From contig NZ_CP083760.1 of the NCBI RefSeq assembly GCF_020149915.1, positions 558,001-622,000 of the forward strand: DNA of 64,000 bases, written 5' to 3'. Source of the DNA: Candidatus Sulfidibacterium hydrothermale (GTDB lineage Bacteria > Bacteroidota > Bacteroidia > Bacteroidales > F082). The notes under the pieces are model-generated. The model did not search any database and was not told the origin of the DNA. It worked only from the letters and a program-made list of their open reading frames with translations. Below, in pieces: positions 40,731-50,288 of the stretch (position 1 is its first letter; the number at the start of each line of letters is the position of its first letter). Both the position numbers and the translations under genes were made by a program.

Positions 40731-43700
40731 ATGCTAAAAAAGTTATTCAAAAGCGCTGCTTTGCTGGTGCTCCTCTTTTTTATGGGGGGAATATCAGCGG
40801 CAATGGCCCAGAGCGGGACAGTTCGGGGTACCATTGTGGATGCATCGGATGGTTCACCTTTGCCGGGTGCTACGGTTCAGGTGAAAGGGACAACCACCGG
40901 AACCGTTACCGACATGAACGGTAAATACAGCATCCAAGTAAATGGAAATGCCGTTTTGGTGTTTTCGTATGTGGGTTATCAATCCCAGGAAATAGCAGTA
41001 AAACCGAACACTGTAGTAAATGTTCGGTTAAAACCATCTGCTGCTAATCTGAATGAACTGGTGGTTATTGGTTACGGAACCGTAAAAAAGAAAGATGCTA
41101 CCGGTTCGGTAACCGCCATCGGCTCTAAAAGTTTTAACAAAGGAGCAATTACTTCGCCTACCGACCTGTTGGCGGGGAAAGTGGCCGGTGTTCAAATTAC
41201 CACCAACGGCGGAGCCCCCGGAAGCGGGACAACCATTCGTATTCGTGGCGGTTCGTCTCTTTCGGCCAGTAACGATCCTTTGATTGTTGTGGACGGTGTG
41301 CCTTTGGATAATTCCCAAACGGCCGGAATGCGTAATCCGCTTAACTCCATCAACCCGGAAGACATTGCTACCTTTACCGTATTAAAAGACGCTTCGGCTA
41401 CCGCTATTTACGGTTCGCGGGCTTCTAACGGGGTAATTATTATTACCACTAAAAAAGGAAGAGTAGGACAGCCTTTGCGGGTAAATTATTCGGGAAAATT
41501 TTCGTTTTATACTACCCCTAACAAAGTCAGTGTGTTCGATACCCAAAGCTATAAATCGTTGGTTGAAGAGCGTTACGCTGGCCAGGATGATGTGCTGAAA
41601 CTGCTCGGAAACAGCAGTACCAACTGGCAAGACGAGATTTTCCAGGATGCTTTCGGTATGGACCATTATGTAAGTGTAACCGGAGCTTACAAAACATTGC
41701 CTTATCGTGTTTCGGCCGGTTATTCCAATACAGACGGTATTTTAAAAACCGATAATCTGAAACGAACGACACTGGCAGCATCGTTAACGCCGACCTTATT
41801 TAAAGATCATTTAAAAATCACCTTTAATGTTAAAGGTACTTTTGTAAAGAATCATTTTGCTGACCAGGGAGCTATTGGCGCTGCCACGCAATTTGATCCT
41901 ACCAAGCCGGTAAGATCCGATTCAACCTATACCGTTTATTTTAACCAACCGGACGGAACTCCTGATTCGATGACAACGAATTATGGTGGTTATTATACCT
42001 GGACACAGGCTAATGGCTCGCCGGTAAAACTGGCTACTACCAACCCTGTGGCTTTGTTGAATTTAACAGACAACAGTTCGGATGTAAGCGGGGTGATAGG
42101 AAACCTGAAACTGGATTATAAACTTCCTTTCTTCCCGGAAATGAGTGCTCACCTGAATTTGGCTTATGACCATTCAAAAAGTACCGGTGCTTACATTGTT
42201 CCGGAATATGCTTCCTGGACATTTGATCCGGTTCATGGTGGCGGAGTTTATAATAGTTATGAGCAGAAAAAGAAAAATGACCTGCTTGATTTTTATCTGA
42301 ACTATGATAAAGATGTAAAAAGCATTCACAGTACCTTTAATGCCATGGTTGGATATTCATGGCAGCATTTCTGGAGAAGAGATTATTCTGAAAACGGAAA
42401 CTATTCGCATACCTGGAATCTTGACACCATTGATCATCCTACCGAATATTATCTGGTTTCCTTTTTTGGAAGATTTAATTACGCATACAAAGACAAATAT
42501 TTGTTGACTTTCACTTTGCGTGATGATGGTACTTCGCGGTTCTCACCGGATACCCGTTGGGGATTGTTCCCGTCAGTGGCACTTGCCTGGCGTATCAATG
42601 AAGAACCCTGGCTGAAAGATTCAAAAGTACTTTCGCAGTTGAAACTGAGATTGGGTTACGGAATTACCGGTCAGCAAAATATCAATCAGGGAAATTATCC
42701 CTACCTGCCGCGATATACGCTGAGCCAAAACAATGCAGCGTATCAGCTGGGTAATGTATTTTATCTGACCCTTCGTCCCGAAGGATACAATCCTAACATC
42801 AAATGGGAAGAAACCACTACTTATAATGCAGGTATTGATTATGGTTTTCTGGATGGCCGTATTTACGGTTCATTTGATTACTATTATCGTAAAACCAAAG
42901 ACCTGTTGAACTTTATTCCGGTTCCGGCAGGTTCTAACCTGACAAACTATCTGCTGACTAATATTGGTGACCTTGAAAATAAAGGGGTTGAGTTTTCCAT
43001 TAATGCCGTGGTAATTTCTAAAAAAGATCTTAGCTGGTCTGTGGGCTTTAATGCATCATCCAATTCCAATAAAATTACCAAATTAACAGCAACTAATAAT
43101 CCTGATTATCTGGGAGTGGCTGTTGGCGGTATCTCCGGTGGTGTAGGTAACACGGTTCAGATCCACAGTGTGGGATATCCGGCTTATTCGTTTTATGTTT
43201 ACCAGCAGGTATATGATGAGAACGGAAAACCCATTGAAGGACTGTATGTCGACCGGAACGGCGATGGCCAGATTACCGATGCTGACCGTTACCATTACGA
43301 AGATCCGGCTCCCAAATTTTATTTTGGAATTACTTCCAATTTGCGTTATAAAGACTGGACATTCTCTTTCTCCGGAAGAGCAAACTTCGGAAACTATGTA
43401 TATAATAACGTAAGTTCCATGAACGGTGTTTACGACCGTTTGTATCGTCCTGAAGGACCTTATTTGAGCAACATCACTACAGATGTTACACAAACCGGAT
43501 TTGTTGATCCGCAGTATTTATCGGATTATTACGTTCAAAACGCTTCTTTCTTCAGAATGGACAATATCTCATTGGGATATCAGTTTAAAAACCTGAACAA
43601 AAGCCAGAAAAACCCCATCAATCTGGGACTCTCTTTTACCATTAACAATGCTTTTGTGATTACCGACTATACCGGACTGGATCCGGAAGTGAGTAACGGG

Positions 43701-43763
43701 ATTGACAACAACATTTATCCCCGTCCGACAACTTATGTTTTGGGTGTAAACCTGCAATTTTAA
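40731..43763 (+). CDS. susC: SusC/RagA-type TonB-dependent outer-membrane transporter
   Basis: 1010 aa. Signal peptide (1-26), a CarboxypepD_reg-like beta-sandwich (about 28-110; VRGTIVDASDGSPLPGATV), a TonB plug (about 115-230; the KDASATAIYGSRASNGVIII signature) and a 22-strand barrel ending in Phe (YVLGVNLQF). It imports oligosaccharides captured by the SusD lid, driven by TonB. First gene of a SusC-SusD-SusE operon; the 13-bp gap to SusD is typical. The substrate is inferred as starch-like glucan from the SusE modules and the nearby GH13 enzymes. Confidence 0.97.
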   Translation: MLKKLFKSAALLVLLFFMGGISAAMAQSGTVRGTIVDASDGSPLPGATVQVKGTTTGTVTDMNGKYSIQVNGNAVLVFSYVGYQSQEIAVKPNTVVNVRLKPSAANLNELVVIGYGTVKKKDATGSVTAIGSKSFNKGAITSPTDLLAGKVAGVQITTNGGAPGSGTTIRIRGGSSLSASNDPLIVVDGVPLDNSQTAGMRNPLNSINPEDIATFTVLKDASATAIYGSRASNGVIIITTKKGRVGQPLRVNYSGKFSFYTTPNKVSVFDTQSYKSLVEERYAGQDDVLKLLGNSSTNWQDEIFQDAFGMDHYVSVTGAYKTLPYRVSAGYSNTDGILKTDNLKRTTLAASLTPTLFKDHLKITFNVKGTFVKNHFADQGAIGAATQFDPTKPVRSDSTYTVYFNQPDGTPDSMTTNYGGYYTWTQANGSPVKLATTNPVALLNLTDNSSDVSGVIGNLKLDYKLPFFPEMSAHLNLAYDHSKSTGAYIVPEYASWTFDPVHGGGVYNSYEQKKKNDLLDFYLNYDKDVKSIHSTFNAMVGYSWQHFWRRDYSENGNYSHTWNLDTIDHPTEYYLVSFFGRFNYAYKDKYLLTFTLRDDGTSRFSPDTRWGLFPSVALAWRINEEPWLKDSKVLSQLKLRLGYGITGQQNINQGNYPYLPRYTLSQNNAAYQLGNVFYLTLRPEGYNPNIKWEETTTYNAGIDYGFLDGRIYGSFDYYYRKTKDLLNFIPVPAGSNLTNYLLTNIGDLENKGVEFSINAVVISKKDLSWSVGFNASSNSNKITKLTATNNPDYLGVAVGGISGGVGNTVQIHSVGYPAYSFYVYQQVYDENGKPIEGLYVDRNGDGQITDADRYHYEDPAPKFYFGITSNLRYKDWTFSFSGRANFGNYVYNNVSSMNGVYDRLYRPEGPYLSNITTDVTQTGFVDPQYLSDYYVQNASFFRMDNISLGYQFKNLNKSQKNPINLGLSFTINNAFVITDYTGLDPEVSNGIDNNIYPRPTTYVLGVNLQF

Positions 43764-43776
43764 CCGATAAAAATTA

Positions 43777-45987
43777 ATGACTATGTACAGAATATATTAT
43801 AAACTCATTTTATTGGCCGGACTGGTCTTTGTGCTGGCTTCCTGTACTAAAGACCTGGATACTGTGCCGCTTGACCCAAAGGTCGAGACCTCTGCTAATG
43901 TTTTTGATAATCCGGCCGCATATAAAGAAGCGTTGGCCAAAATTTATGCCGGACTGGCTGTTTCTGGTCAGGAAGGTCCTTCCGGAATGCCGGATATCAG
44001 CGGCATTGACGAAGGTTTTGGTCAGTATCTTCGCGGATTGTGGTATCTCGAAGAACTGCCTACCGACGAAGCTGTAATTTCGTGGAACGACCAAACGATT
44101 AAAGATTTTCATAATCAATCTTGGACTTCCAGTGACGTATTTATCAGTGCCTTTTATTACCGGATTTTTTACCAAATCGGGTTGTGTAATGAATTTTTAC
44201 GCCAGACTACAGATGAAAAACTGAATGAACGCGGGGTGGATGATGCGCTGCGAGCCGACATCAAACACTATCGTGCTGAAGCCCGTTTTATGCGTGCACT
44301 GAGTTATTATCATGCGCTGGATGAATTCGGTAGTGTGCCTTTTGTTACCGAAAATGATCCGGTTGGCGCTTTCTTCCCGAAACAAATTTCACGTACTGAT
44401 TTGTTTAACTACATTGAATCGGAGCTGAAAGCCATTGAACCCGATTTGATTGATGCTCGTCAAAATGAATACGGCCGCGCCGACAAGGCTGCCGATTGGA
44501 CTCTTTTGGCTAAACTTTATCTGAATGCTAAAGTCTTTACCGGTCAGGAAAGAAATACCGATTGTATCACTTACTGTAAAAAGGTAATTGATGCGGGTTA
44601 TTCACTGGATCCGGAATATGCCAATCTCTTTTTGGCCGATAATAATGTAAATAACCCCGAAGTGATTTTCTCCATTAATTTTGACGGAGTACACACCAAA
44701 ACCTGGGGTGGAACCACATTCATTATTCATGCCGCTGTTGGCGGAAATATGAATCCGGCTGATTACGGTATTGACGGCGGTTGGGCCGGAACCCGTACAA
44801 CCAGTGCTTTGGTAGAAAAATTCGGAACAAGTGTTGCTCCCATTATTTCTCCCAAACAATTGAAAGAAACCAGAGCAACTTATCCTGTATTACATGTTCC
44901 GGGTTCATACCAGGGATGGGATCCGGGAAACGACAGTACGGTAGTTGCTTCTGTTAACAGCGATGGAAATTACGAAGGCTATCTCTATTTTAAAGATGCC
45001 GGTACTGAGTTTAAATTTGTGCAGGGAACAACCTGGACAGATCCTAACTGGGGTGATGACGGTGCTGACGGTACATTGGATCCGGGTGGAGCCAATATTA
45101 AAGTTGCCGATGCCGGTTATTATAAAATTGATGTGGATATGAACAATCTTACTTATACCGCGGTTAAAACCACGTGGGGAGTAATTGGTGATGCCACACC
45201 CGGCGGCTGGACTACTGATCAGGATATGACTTTTGATCCCAGCACCGGAACTTGGAGTGTTACTGTTGATTTGGTGAAAGGTTCACTTAAATTCCGCGCC
45301 AATCATGACTGGACCATAAACTATGGTGATAATGGTGCTGATGGTATTCTTGATGCCGGTGGAGACAATATTCAGATTCCTGAAGCAGGGACTTATGTTA
45401 TTACCCTGAAACTCGGTGTTCCTGACTATACCTATTCCATTGTAAGAAAAGCTTTTGACCATCGTGCCATGTTCTTTACCGATGGCCAGAGCCTTGAAAT
45501 TAATGATGTGGGTAAATTTACCGATGGTTATGCCGTAACGAAGTTTAAAAATATTACTTCCACTGGTCAGCCGGGTTCTGATCCTACTTTTGTGGATACC
45601 GATTTCCCCTTGTTCCGTTTAGCTGATGTTTATCTGATGTATGCTGAAGCGGTAGTTAGAGGAGGTTCCGGTGGTGATATAACCACAGCGGTTAATTATA
45701 TCAATAAACTTCGCGAAAGAGCTTATGGTGACAATTCGGGTGATATTACAGCAGATCAGCTGACTCTTCCCTTTATCCTGGATGAAAGAGCCCGTGAGTT
45801 GTACTGGGAAGCTCAGAGAAGAACCGATTTGATCCGTTTTGGTGAATTCACGGGTGGAAATTATTTGTGGCCATGGAAAGGCGGAGTAAAAGAAGGTACG
45901 GCTACGGATAGCCATTATGACCTTTACCCCATTCCGGCTTCGGATATTACTGCCAATCCTACATTAGTTCAAAATCCTGGTTATTAA
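43777..45987 (+). CDS. susD: SusD/RagB lipoprotein with an inserted pair of SusE-type binding modules
   Basis: 736 aa, about 190 longer than usual. Lipoprotein signal with lipobox (VLASC, Cys23). The SusD TPR/lid domain runs to about residue 365 (FMRALSYYHALDEFGSVPFV, ADWTLLAKLYLNAKVF). Residues about 370-558 are unlike SusD: they carry two beta modules (VPGSYQGWD..., then WGVIGDATPGGWTTD...) that match, in the same order, both C-terminal modules of the downstream SusE. SusD resumes at DHRAMFFTDG and ends normally (ILDERARELYWEAQRRTDLIRFG). It would cap SusC and bind glucan at extra sites. The frame is intact across both junctions. Confidence 0.95.
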   Translation: MTMYRIYYKLILLAGLVFVLASCTKDLDTVPLDPKVETSANVFDNPAAYKEALAKIYAGLAVSGQEGPSGMPDISGIDEGFGQYLRGLWYLEELPTDEAVISWNDQTIKDFHNQSWTSSDVFISAFYYRIFYQIGLCNEFLRQTTDEKLNERGVDDALRADIKHYRAEARFMRALSYYHALDEFGSVPFVTENDPVGAFFPKQISRTDLFNYIESELKAIEPDLIDARQNEYGRADKAADWTLLAKLYLNAKVFTGQERNTDCITYCKKVIDAGYSLDPEYANLFLADNNVNNPEVIFSINFDGVHTKTWGGTTFIIHAAVGGNMNPADYGIDGGWAGTRTTSALVEKFGTSVAPIISPKQLKETRATYPVLHVPGSYQGWDPGNDSTVVASVNSDGNYEGYLYFKDAGTEFKFVQGTTWTDPNWGDDGADGTLDPGGANIKVADAGYYKIDVDMNNLTYTAVKTTWGVIGDATPGGWTTDQDMTFDPSTGTWSVTVDLVKGSLKFRANHDWTINYGDNGADGILDAGGDNIQIPEAGTYVITLKLGVPDYTYSIVRKAFDHRAMFFTDGQSLEINDVGKFTDGYAVTKFKNITSTGQPGSDPTFVDTDFPLFRLADVYLMYAEAVVRGGSGGDITTAVNYINKLRERAYGDNSGDITADQLTLPFILDERARELYWEAQRRTDLIRFGEFTGGNYLWPWKGGVKEGTATDSHYDLYPIPASDITANPTLVQNPGY
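44884..45450 (+). other. SusE-like double module inserted in SusD
   Basis: Coding segment for SusD residues about 370-558. Module 1 has SYQGWD, NSDGNYEGYLYF and EFKFVQGTTWTD; module 2 has GDATPGGWTTDQDM and SLKFRANHDWTINYGDNGADG. SusE at 46497-47066 has the same pair, with GAYQGWNP, NSDGNYEGYIYM, GDATPGGWTTDTPM and ELKFRANGSWDLNYG. Confidence 0.85.
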
Positions 45988-46007
45988 TTCGCTAAAAATT
46001 GAATCCA

Positions 46008-47069
46008 ATGAAAAAAATATCAATATTTATTTTACTTCTCGTTACTTCTTTCGGGTTTTATTCCTGTGAAAAGTCGGGAACAGAAGTTATCCTTGATCCG
46101 GCGAATGTTACAGCTCCTCAGCTGGAAAGTCCGGCTGAAGGTACTTCCCTCGTTTTCACTAAAGAAAACAGCGACAGTACGATCCTCTTCACCTGGTCAT
46201 CGGCCCAATACGGTTTTAGTGCCGCTGTAGATTATTATGTACAGGTCGATAAACAGGGAAATGACTTTAAAAAAGCTTTGACTGTTGGTCACGTTAAAAG
46301 CAAAGACAGCCTTCAGGTAATTGTTAATGATCTGAATAATCAAATCTTGTTGCTGGAAACCGATCCGGATGTACCGGATCCGGTAGATGCTGCTTTTCGT
46401 GTGATTGCCATTGTGAACAGCCATGTAGATACGGTTTTCTCAAAAACAGTGAATATGACCATTACGCCGTTTTATATTCCGATCGTTTACCCGCAACTGT
46501 ATGTTCCGGGTGCTTATCAGGGATGGAATCCGGCAACAGCAGATTCTATTGGTTCGCTGAACAGTGACGGAAATTATGAAGGTTATATTTACATGGAAGC
46601 AACTACGGTGCCCATTGAATTTAAATTTACCAGTGCCCGCGATTGGTCACACATTAATTATGGTGATGGCGGTACTCCTGGTACATTAAGTACGGATGGC
46701 GGTGCCGGAAATCTGAAAGTACCTGAATCGGGATATTATAAGTTTAATGTGAATACCAATGATCTGACCTGGAGTTATCTGAAAACAACCTGGGCAGTGA
46801 TTGGTGATGCTACCCCGGGCGGTTGGACAACGGACACCCCCATGACTTATGATCCGGATACGCACGAATGGAAAGTGACGATGGACTTGACCGTAGGAGA
46901 ACTGAAATTCCGTGCCAATGGTTCGTGGGATTTGAATTATGGTAGCAATGATAATAATGGCCGGCTGGATCAGAACGGAAAAAATATTCAAGTTTCTGTT
47001 GCCGGTAATTACACGATTATCCTGAACCTTGACCATACGGTTTATAAGTATAGTCTGATAAAAAATTAA
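46008..47069 (+). CDS. susE: SusE/SusF-type starch-binding outer-membrane lipoprotein
   Basis: 353 aa from ATG 46008 (an upstream TTG adds three residues and is less likely). Lipobox GFYSC, Cys20. An N-terminal SusE Ig-like domain (about 25-155: APQLESPAEGTSLVF, TWSSAQYGFSAAVDYYVQVD) precedes two starch-binding modules (about 164-260 and 261-353). Surface lipoprotein holding glucan near SusCD. It ends the operon and is followed by a strong terminator. The modules are the likely source, or sister copy, of the SusD insert. Confidence 0.93.
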   Translation: MKKISIFILLLVTSFGFYSCEKSGTEVILDPANVTAPQLESPAEGTSLVFTKENSDSTILFTWSSAQYGFSAAVDYYVQVDKQGNDFKKALTVGHVKSKDSLQVIVNDLNNQILLLETDPDVPDPVDAAFRVIAIVNSHVDTVFSKTVNMTITPFYIPIVYPQLYVPGAYQGWNPATADSIGSLNSDGNYEGYIYMEATTVPIEFKFTSARDWSHINYGDGGTPGTLSTDGGAGNLKVPESGYYKFNVNTNDLTWSYLKTTWAVIGDATPGGWTTDTPMTYDPDTHEWKVTMDLTVGELKFRANGSWDLNYGSNDNNGRLDQNGKNIQVSVAGNYTIILNLDHTVYKYSLIKN

Positions 47070-47107
47070 ATTCCTATTTAATTTGGTTAGGAATTAATTG
47101 TTAACTG

Positions 47108-47139
47108 AAAAAAGGCTGCCTCACAGGCAGCCTTTTTTT
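47108..47139 (+). terminator. Terminator of the sus operon
   Basis: A6 GGCTGCC / GGCAGCC T7 with a TCACA loop, 38 bp after the susE stop. Confidence 0.93.
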
Positions 47140-47184
47140 GTTCAATTCATACAACGTGGTCAGGGACACATGATAAAATTCCCT

Positions 47185-47192
47185 TATCTTTG
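47185..47192 (+). promoter_or_regulatory. -7 promoter box of meaB
   Basis: TATCTTTG matches TAnnTTTG and ends 7 bp before the ATG at 47200, so the mRNA would be nearly leaderless. Confidence 0.55.
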
Positions 47193-47199
47193 TTTGGTC

Positions 47200-48288
47200 A
47201 TGAATTCCAAAAAAAGTGCATTAAAAGTGAAGGCCGGAGTGGAAAAACCCAGTCCGGTTAATCCGGCTTTGGAACGAAAAGTGCAACAATACCGGAAAAA
47301 ACGGCCTTCTACACAGCAGTATCTGGAAGGCATCCGTTCTGGTGACAGAACGTTGCTGAGTCGTGCCATTACGCTTGTGGAAAGTACTTTACCGGACGAT
47401 AAGATGCAGGCAGCCGAACTAATTCAAAAATGTCTTCCTTTTTCCGGAAATACTATGCGTATAGGAATTACCGGAGTGCCCGGTGCCGGAAAAAGTACTT
47501 TCATTGAGAATGTAGGATTATCACTTGTGAATAATGGACACCGCTTGGCTGTTTTGGCGGTTGATCCCAGCAGCCAGCGTAGTCGTGGCAGCATTTTGGG
47601 AGATAAAACCCGGATGGAAAAACTCAGTACCCATCCTCATGCTTTCATCCGGCCTTCTGCCAGTGCTGGAACTTTGGGAGGGGTAGCCCGAAAAACAAGA
47701 GAAACCATGATCTTGTGTGAAGCGGCCGGTTATGATGTAGTTTTTGTCGAAACGGTAGGTGTTGGCCAGTCAGAAACGACGGTCGCCCAAATGGTCGACT
47801 TTTTTCTGCTTCTGATGTTGGCAGGTGGTGGGGATGAATTGCAGGGAATCAAACGCGGAATTATGGAAATGGCTGATCTGATTGTGATTAATAAAGCTGA
47901 TGGAGACAATGTCCGTGCGGCAGAAAGAGCAAAACGTGAATTTGAAAATGCACTCCATTTTTTCCCGCCGTTACAAAGCGGTTGGCACCCCTCGGTGATG
48001 ACGGCTTCGGCACTTTCCGGAAAAAACTTAACTCAAATATGGCAAAAAATTGAACAATATTTTGTGCTGGTCAAGCAAAATGGCTTTTTAGAAAAACATC
48101 GTCAGGAGCAGGATTGCCAGTTGTTTACCGATGCTGTTCAGCAATCGGTTTTTGATTATTTCCTTTCGCGCCCTGAAGTGAAAAAACAAATGGAAATATT
48201 AAAAACACAAATCCGGGAGCGAAAAATATCGCCTTATGAAGCTTCCCGGAAATTAATGGAATTGGGTTTTCAACACTTTCCCGATTGA
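47200..48288 (+). CDS. meaB: Methylmalonyl-CoA mutase-associated GTPase MeaB (ArgK)
   Basis: 362 aa from ATG 47200; the longer frame reaches into the sus terminator. G3E GTPase: Walker [13 protein letters not shown] near 120, [50 protein letters not shown] and the guanine motif NKAD. It loads and protects adenosylcobalamin in methylmalonyl-CoA mutase. mutA/mutB are not adjacent, so the mutase is elsewhere. The BtuF-like protein at 16.7 kb could relate to cobalamin supply. Confidence 0.96.
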   Translation: MNSKKSALKVKAGVEKPSPVNPALERKVQQYRKKRPSTQQYLEGIRSGDRTLLSRAITLVESTLPDDKMQAAELIQKCLPFSGNTMRIGITGVPGAGKSTFIENVGLSLVNNGHRLAVLAVDPSSQRSRGSILGDKTRMEKLSTHPHAFIRPSASAGTLGGVARKTRETMILCEAAGYDVVFVETVGVGQSETTVAQMVDFFLLLMLAGGGDELQGIKRGIMEMADLIVINKADGDNVRAAERAKREFENALHFFPPLQSGWHPSVMTASALSGKNLTQIWQKIEQYFVLVKQNGFLEKHRQEQDCQLFTDAVQQSVFDYFLSRPEVKKQMEILKTQIRERKISPYEASRKLMELGFQHFPD

Positions 48289-48483
48289 TTTCGACTGGTT
48301 TGTACTTTTCTTTTCTTTTTTGGTCGAAAAACTGTCCGATATCGAACGCTTTTGGTTCGTAAACAAACATGTCAATCATTGAATGTAATAACCGTCGTTT
48401 GTAACAGATTGATTTTTAATGTTGTAAAAACGGTGGCACGGTTATGGATAAAACAATGGAAGAAACGATAAAAAAGAAAAGAA

Positions 48484-48894
48484 ATGAAAAATATAAAAAC
48501 ATACTTTCCCGGAATCATCCTCATATTATTAATTACGGCTACGGGAATTTTAAAAGCACAGCCGGAAGACAAATCTTGTGATACTTTTTTACAGCACATT
48601 GCTTTGCAGCAACAGGATGAAGAGGTGGCTCCCCTTCCTTTCAACACGGCACAAATTGCTTCAGCCGTCTTTTTTCAAAGGATAGAAAAAGAAGATCTTT
48701 CTGCTGAAGAAGAAATCAGTGTGCCGCTACCGCCGGAAGTAAAGAAAATGTCTTCTCAGATTCAGCTTGAAGAAGCATGGGAACGGGCATCGGTAGTGCC
48801 GGATGAGTCTGAAATAGATGACTTGCCCCCTGCTGTTAAACAGTTTATGGCCAATTTTCAAAAATGTTTGCTGGCTGAAACCCGGAAAAAATAA
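48484..48894 (+). CDS. Exported protein of unknown function, 136 aa
   Basis: Signal peptide (1-25, ending LKAQ), then an acidic, Pro-rich region (EEEISVPLPPEV, PDESEIDDLPPAV) and a basic end (CLLAETRKK). Two Cys residues (about 32 and 128) may pair in the periplasm. No family is recognised. It lies after meaB and before a terminator, and the ATG has a modest purine run (AAAGAAAAGAA). Confidence 0.6.
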   Translation: MKNIKTYFPGIILILLITATGILKAQPEDKSCDTFLQHIALQQQDEEVAPLPFNTAQIASAVFFQRIEKEDLSAEEEISVPLPPEVKKMSSQIQLEEAWERASVVPDESEIDDLPPAVKQFMANFQKCLLAETRKK

Positions 48895-48938
48895 AGTAAT
48901 CTTCATAATTGATAATTTTTGGTTAACATTTTTCCTTA

Positions 48939-48967
48939 GCTCTGCCATTTTGGGCAGGGCTTTTTTT
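48939..48967 (+). terminator. Terminator after the 136-aa gene
   Basis: GCTCTGCC / GGCAGGGC stem (one G-T pair), T7 tract. Confidence 0.82.
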
Positions 48968-49006
48968 ATTCTTTTTTTTAAAAAAACAGTGCCGGAGAAT
49001 AATTCG

Positions 49007-49014
49007 TACTTTTG
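49007..49014 (+). promoter_or_regulatory. -7 promoter box of the M16 operon
   Basis: TACTTTTG matches TAnnTTTG, 29 bp before the ATG. Confidence 0.6.
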
Positions 49015-49043
49015 CTGCCCTTTCACGATAACAAAAACAGTCT

Positions 49044-50288
49044 ATGCCTGCATTTGATCGTTTTCAGCTCAATAACGGACTTACGGTTTTGGTACACCGG
49101 GATCATTCGACCCCTGTTGTTGCGGTAAATATCTTATATAAAGTGGGATCGCGTGACGAGTCGCCGGACAAAACTGGTTTTGCCCATTTGTTTGAACACC
49201 TTATGTTTGGTGGCTCGGTTCATATTCCTCAGTTTGACGAACCGTTGCAAAAAGCGGGCGGGCAAAATAATGCTTTTACCAACAACGATTTCACCAATTA
49301 TTATGTCACTTTGCCCAAAACCCATCTCGAAGTGGCTTTCTGGCTTGAATCTGACCGGATGCTGTCGCTTGCTTTCAGTCCTAAGAGCCTGGAAGTACAA
49401 CGGCATGTGGTGATAGAGGAGTTTAAACAGAATTATTTAAATCAGCCTTACGGCGATGTTTTTCTGCTGCTCAAACCGTTGGTCTATAAAAAACATCCTT
49501 ATCGGTGGAATACCATTGGCAAGGAAATCGGACACATTGAAAAAGCCACGATGGAGGATGTAAAAGCTTTTTACAAGAAATTTTACAATCCGGACAATGC
49601 GATCATGTGTGTGGCCGGTGATGTACAAACCGATGAAATAAAGCAACTTGTCGAAAAGTGGTTTGGAGATATTCCCGCCGGGGAAAAACTTATCCGGTCG
49701 TATCCGCAGGAACCTGAACAAACCGAACCCCGTACGCTTACCGTGGAAAGAGAAGTGCCACAGGATGCTTTTTATATGGCCTGGCGGATGCCCAAACGGA
49801 CGGATCCTGAATATTACACGGTTGATTTGCTGAGTGATGTTTTATCCAACGGAAATTCATCGCGGTTATTCCGGAAAATGGTCAAAGAAAAACAATTACT
49901 CTCTGAAGTCAATGCATTTATTACCGGTGATCTGGATGGCGGAATGTTTCTTATCACCGGAAAACTTTATCCGGGAGTTACTTTTAAAGAAGTGGAGCAG
50001 TTGATAACCGAAGAGTTGGAAAAGTTACAAAACGAAACCGTGCCCGAAGACGAATTGCAAAAAGTAAAAAATAAAGCCGAAGCAAATCTTGTTTTTTCCG
50101 AAATTTCAGTTCTGAACAAAGCCATGGGGCTGTGTTATTTTGAAATGCTGGGCGATGCCGGGTTGTTTAATCACGAAACAGAACATTATCTTCGTGTTAC
50201 TCCGGAGATGTTGCAAAAAACAGCATCAACGTTGTTCGACCCGGCCAAAAGAAACGTGTTGTATTATAAAGCCAAAAAGAAATCATGA
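49044..50288 (+). CDS. M16 family zinc peptidase, catalytic subunit
   Basis: 414 aa with the inverted zinc motif H48-L-F-E51-H52 (HLFEHLMFGG), a downstream Glu-bearing helix (EDVKAFYKKFYNPDNAIMCVAGDV) and the second M16 half. No signal peptide is visible. It likely forms a heterodimer with the next, non-catalytic protein, as in alpha/beta processing-peptidase pairs. The stop overlaps the next start by ATGA, so translation is coupled. Confidence 0.94.
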   Translation: MPAFDRFQLNNGLTVLVHRDHSTPVVAVNILYKVGSRDESPDKTGFAHLFEHLMFGGSVHIPQFDEPLQKAGGQNNAFTNNDFTNYYVTLPKTHLEVAFWLESDRMLSLAFSPKSLEVQRHVVIEEFKQNYLNQPYGDVFLLLKPLVYKKHPYRWNTIGKEIGHIEKATMEDVKAFYKKFYNPDNAIMCVAGDVQTDEIKQLVEKWFGDIPAGEKLIRSYPQEPEQTEPRTLTVEREVPQDAFYMAWRMPKRTDPEYYTVDLLSDVLSNGNSSRLFRKMVKEKQLLSEVNAFITGDLDGGMFLITGKLYPGVTFKEVEQLITEELEKLQNETVPEDELQKVKNKAEANLVFSEISVLNKAMGLCYFEMLGDAGLFNHETEHYLRVTPEMLQKTASTLFDPAKRNVLYYKAKKKS

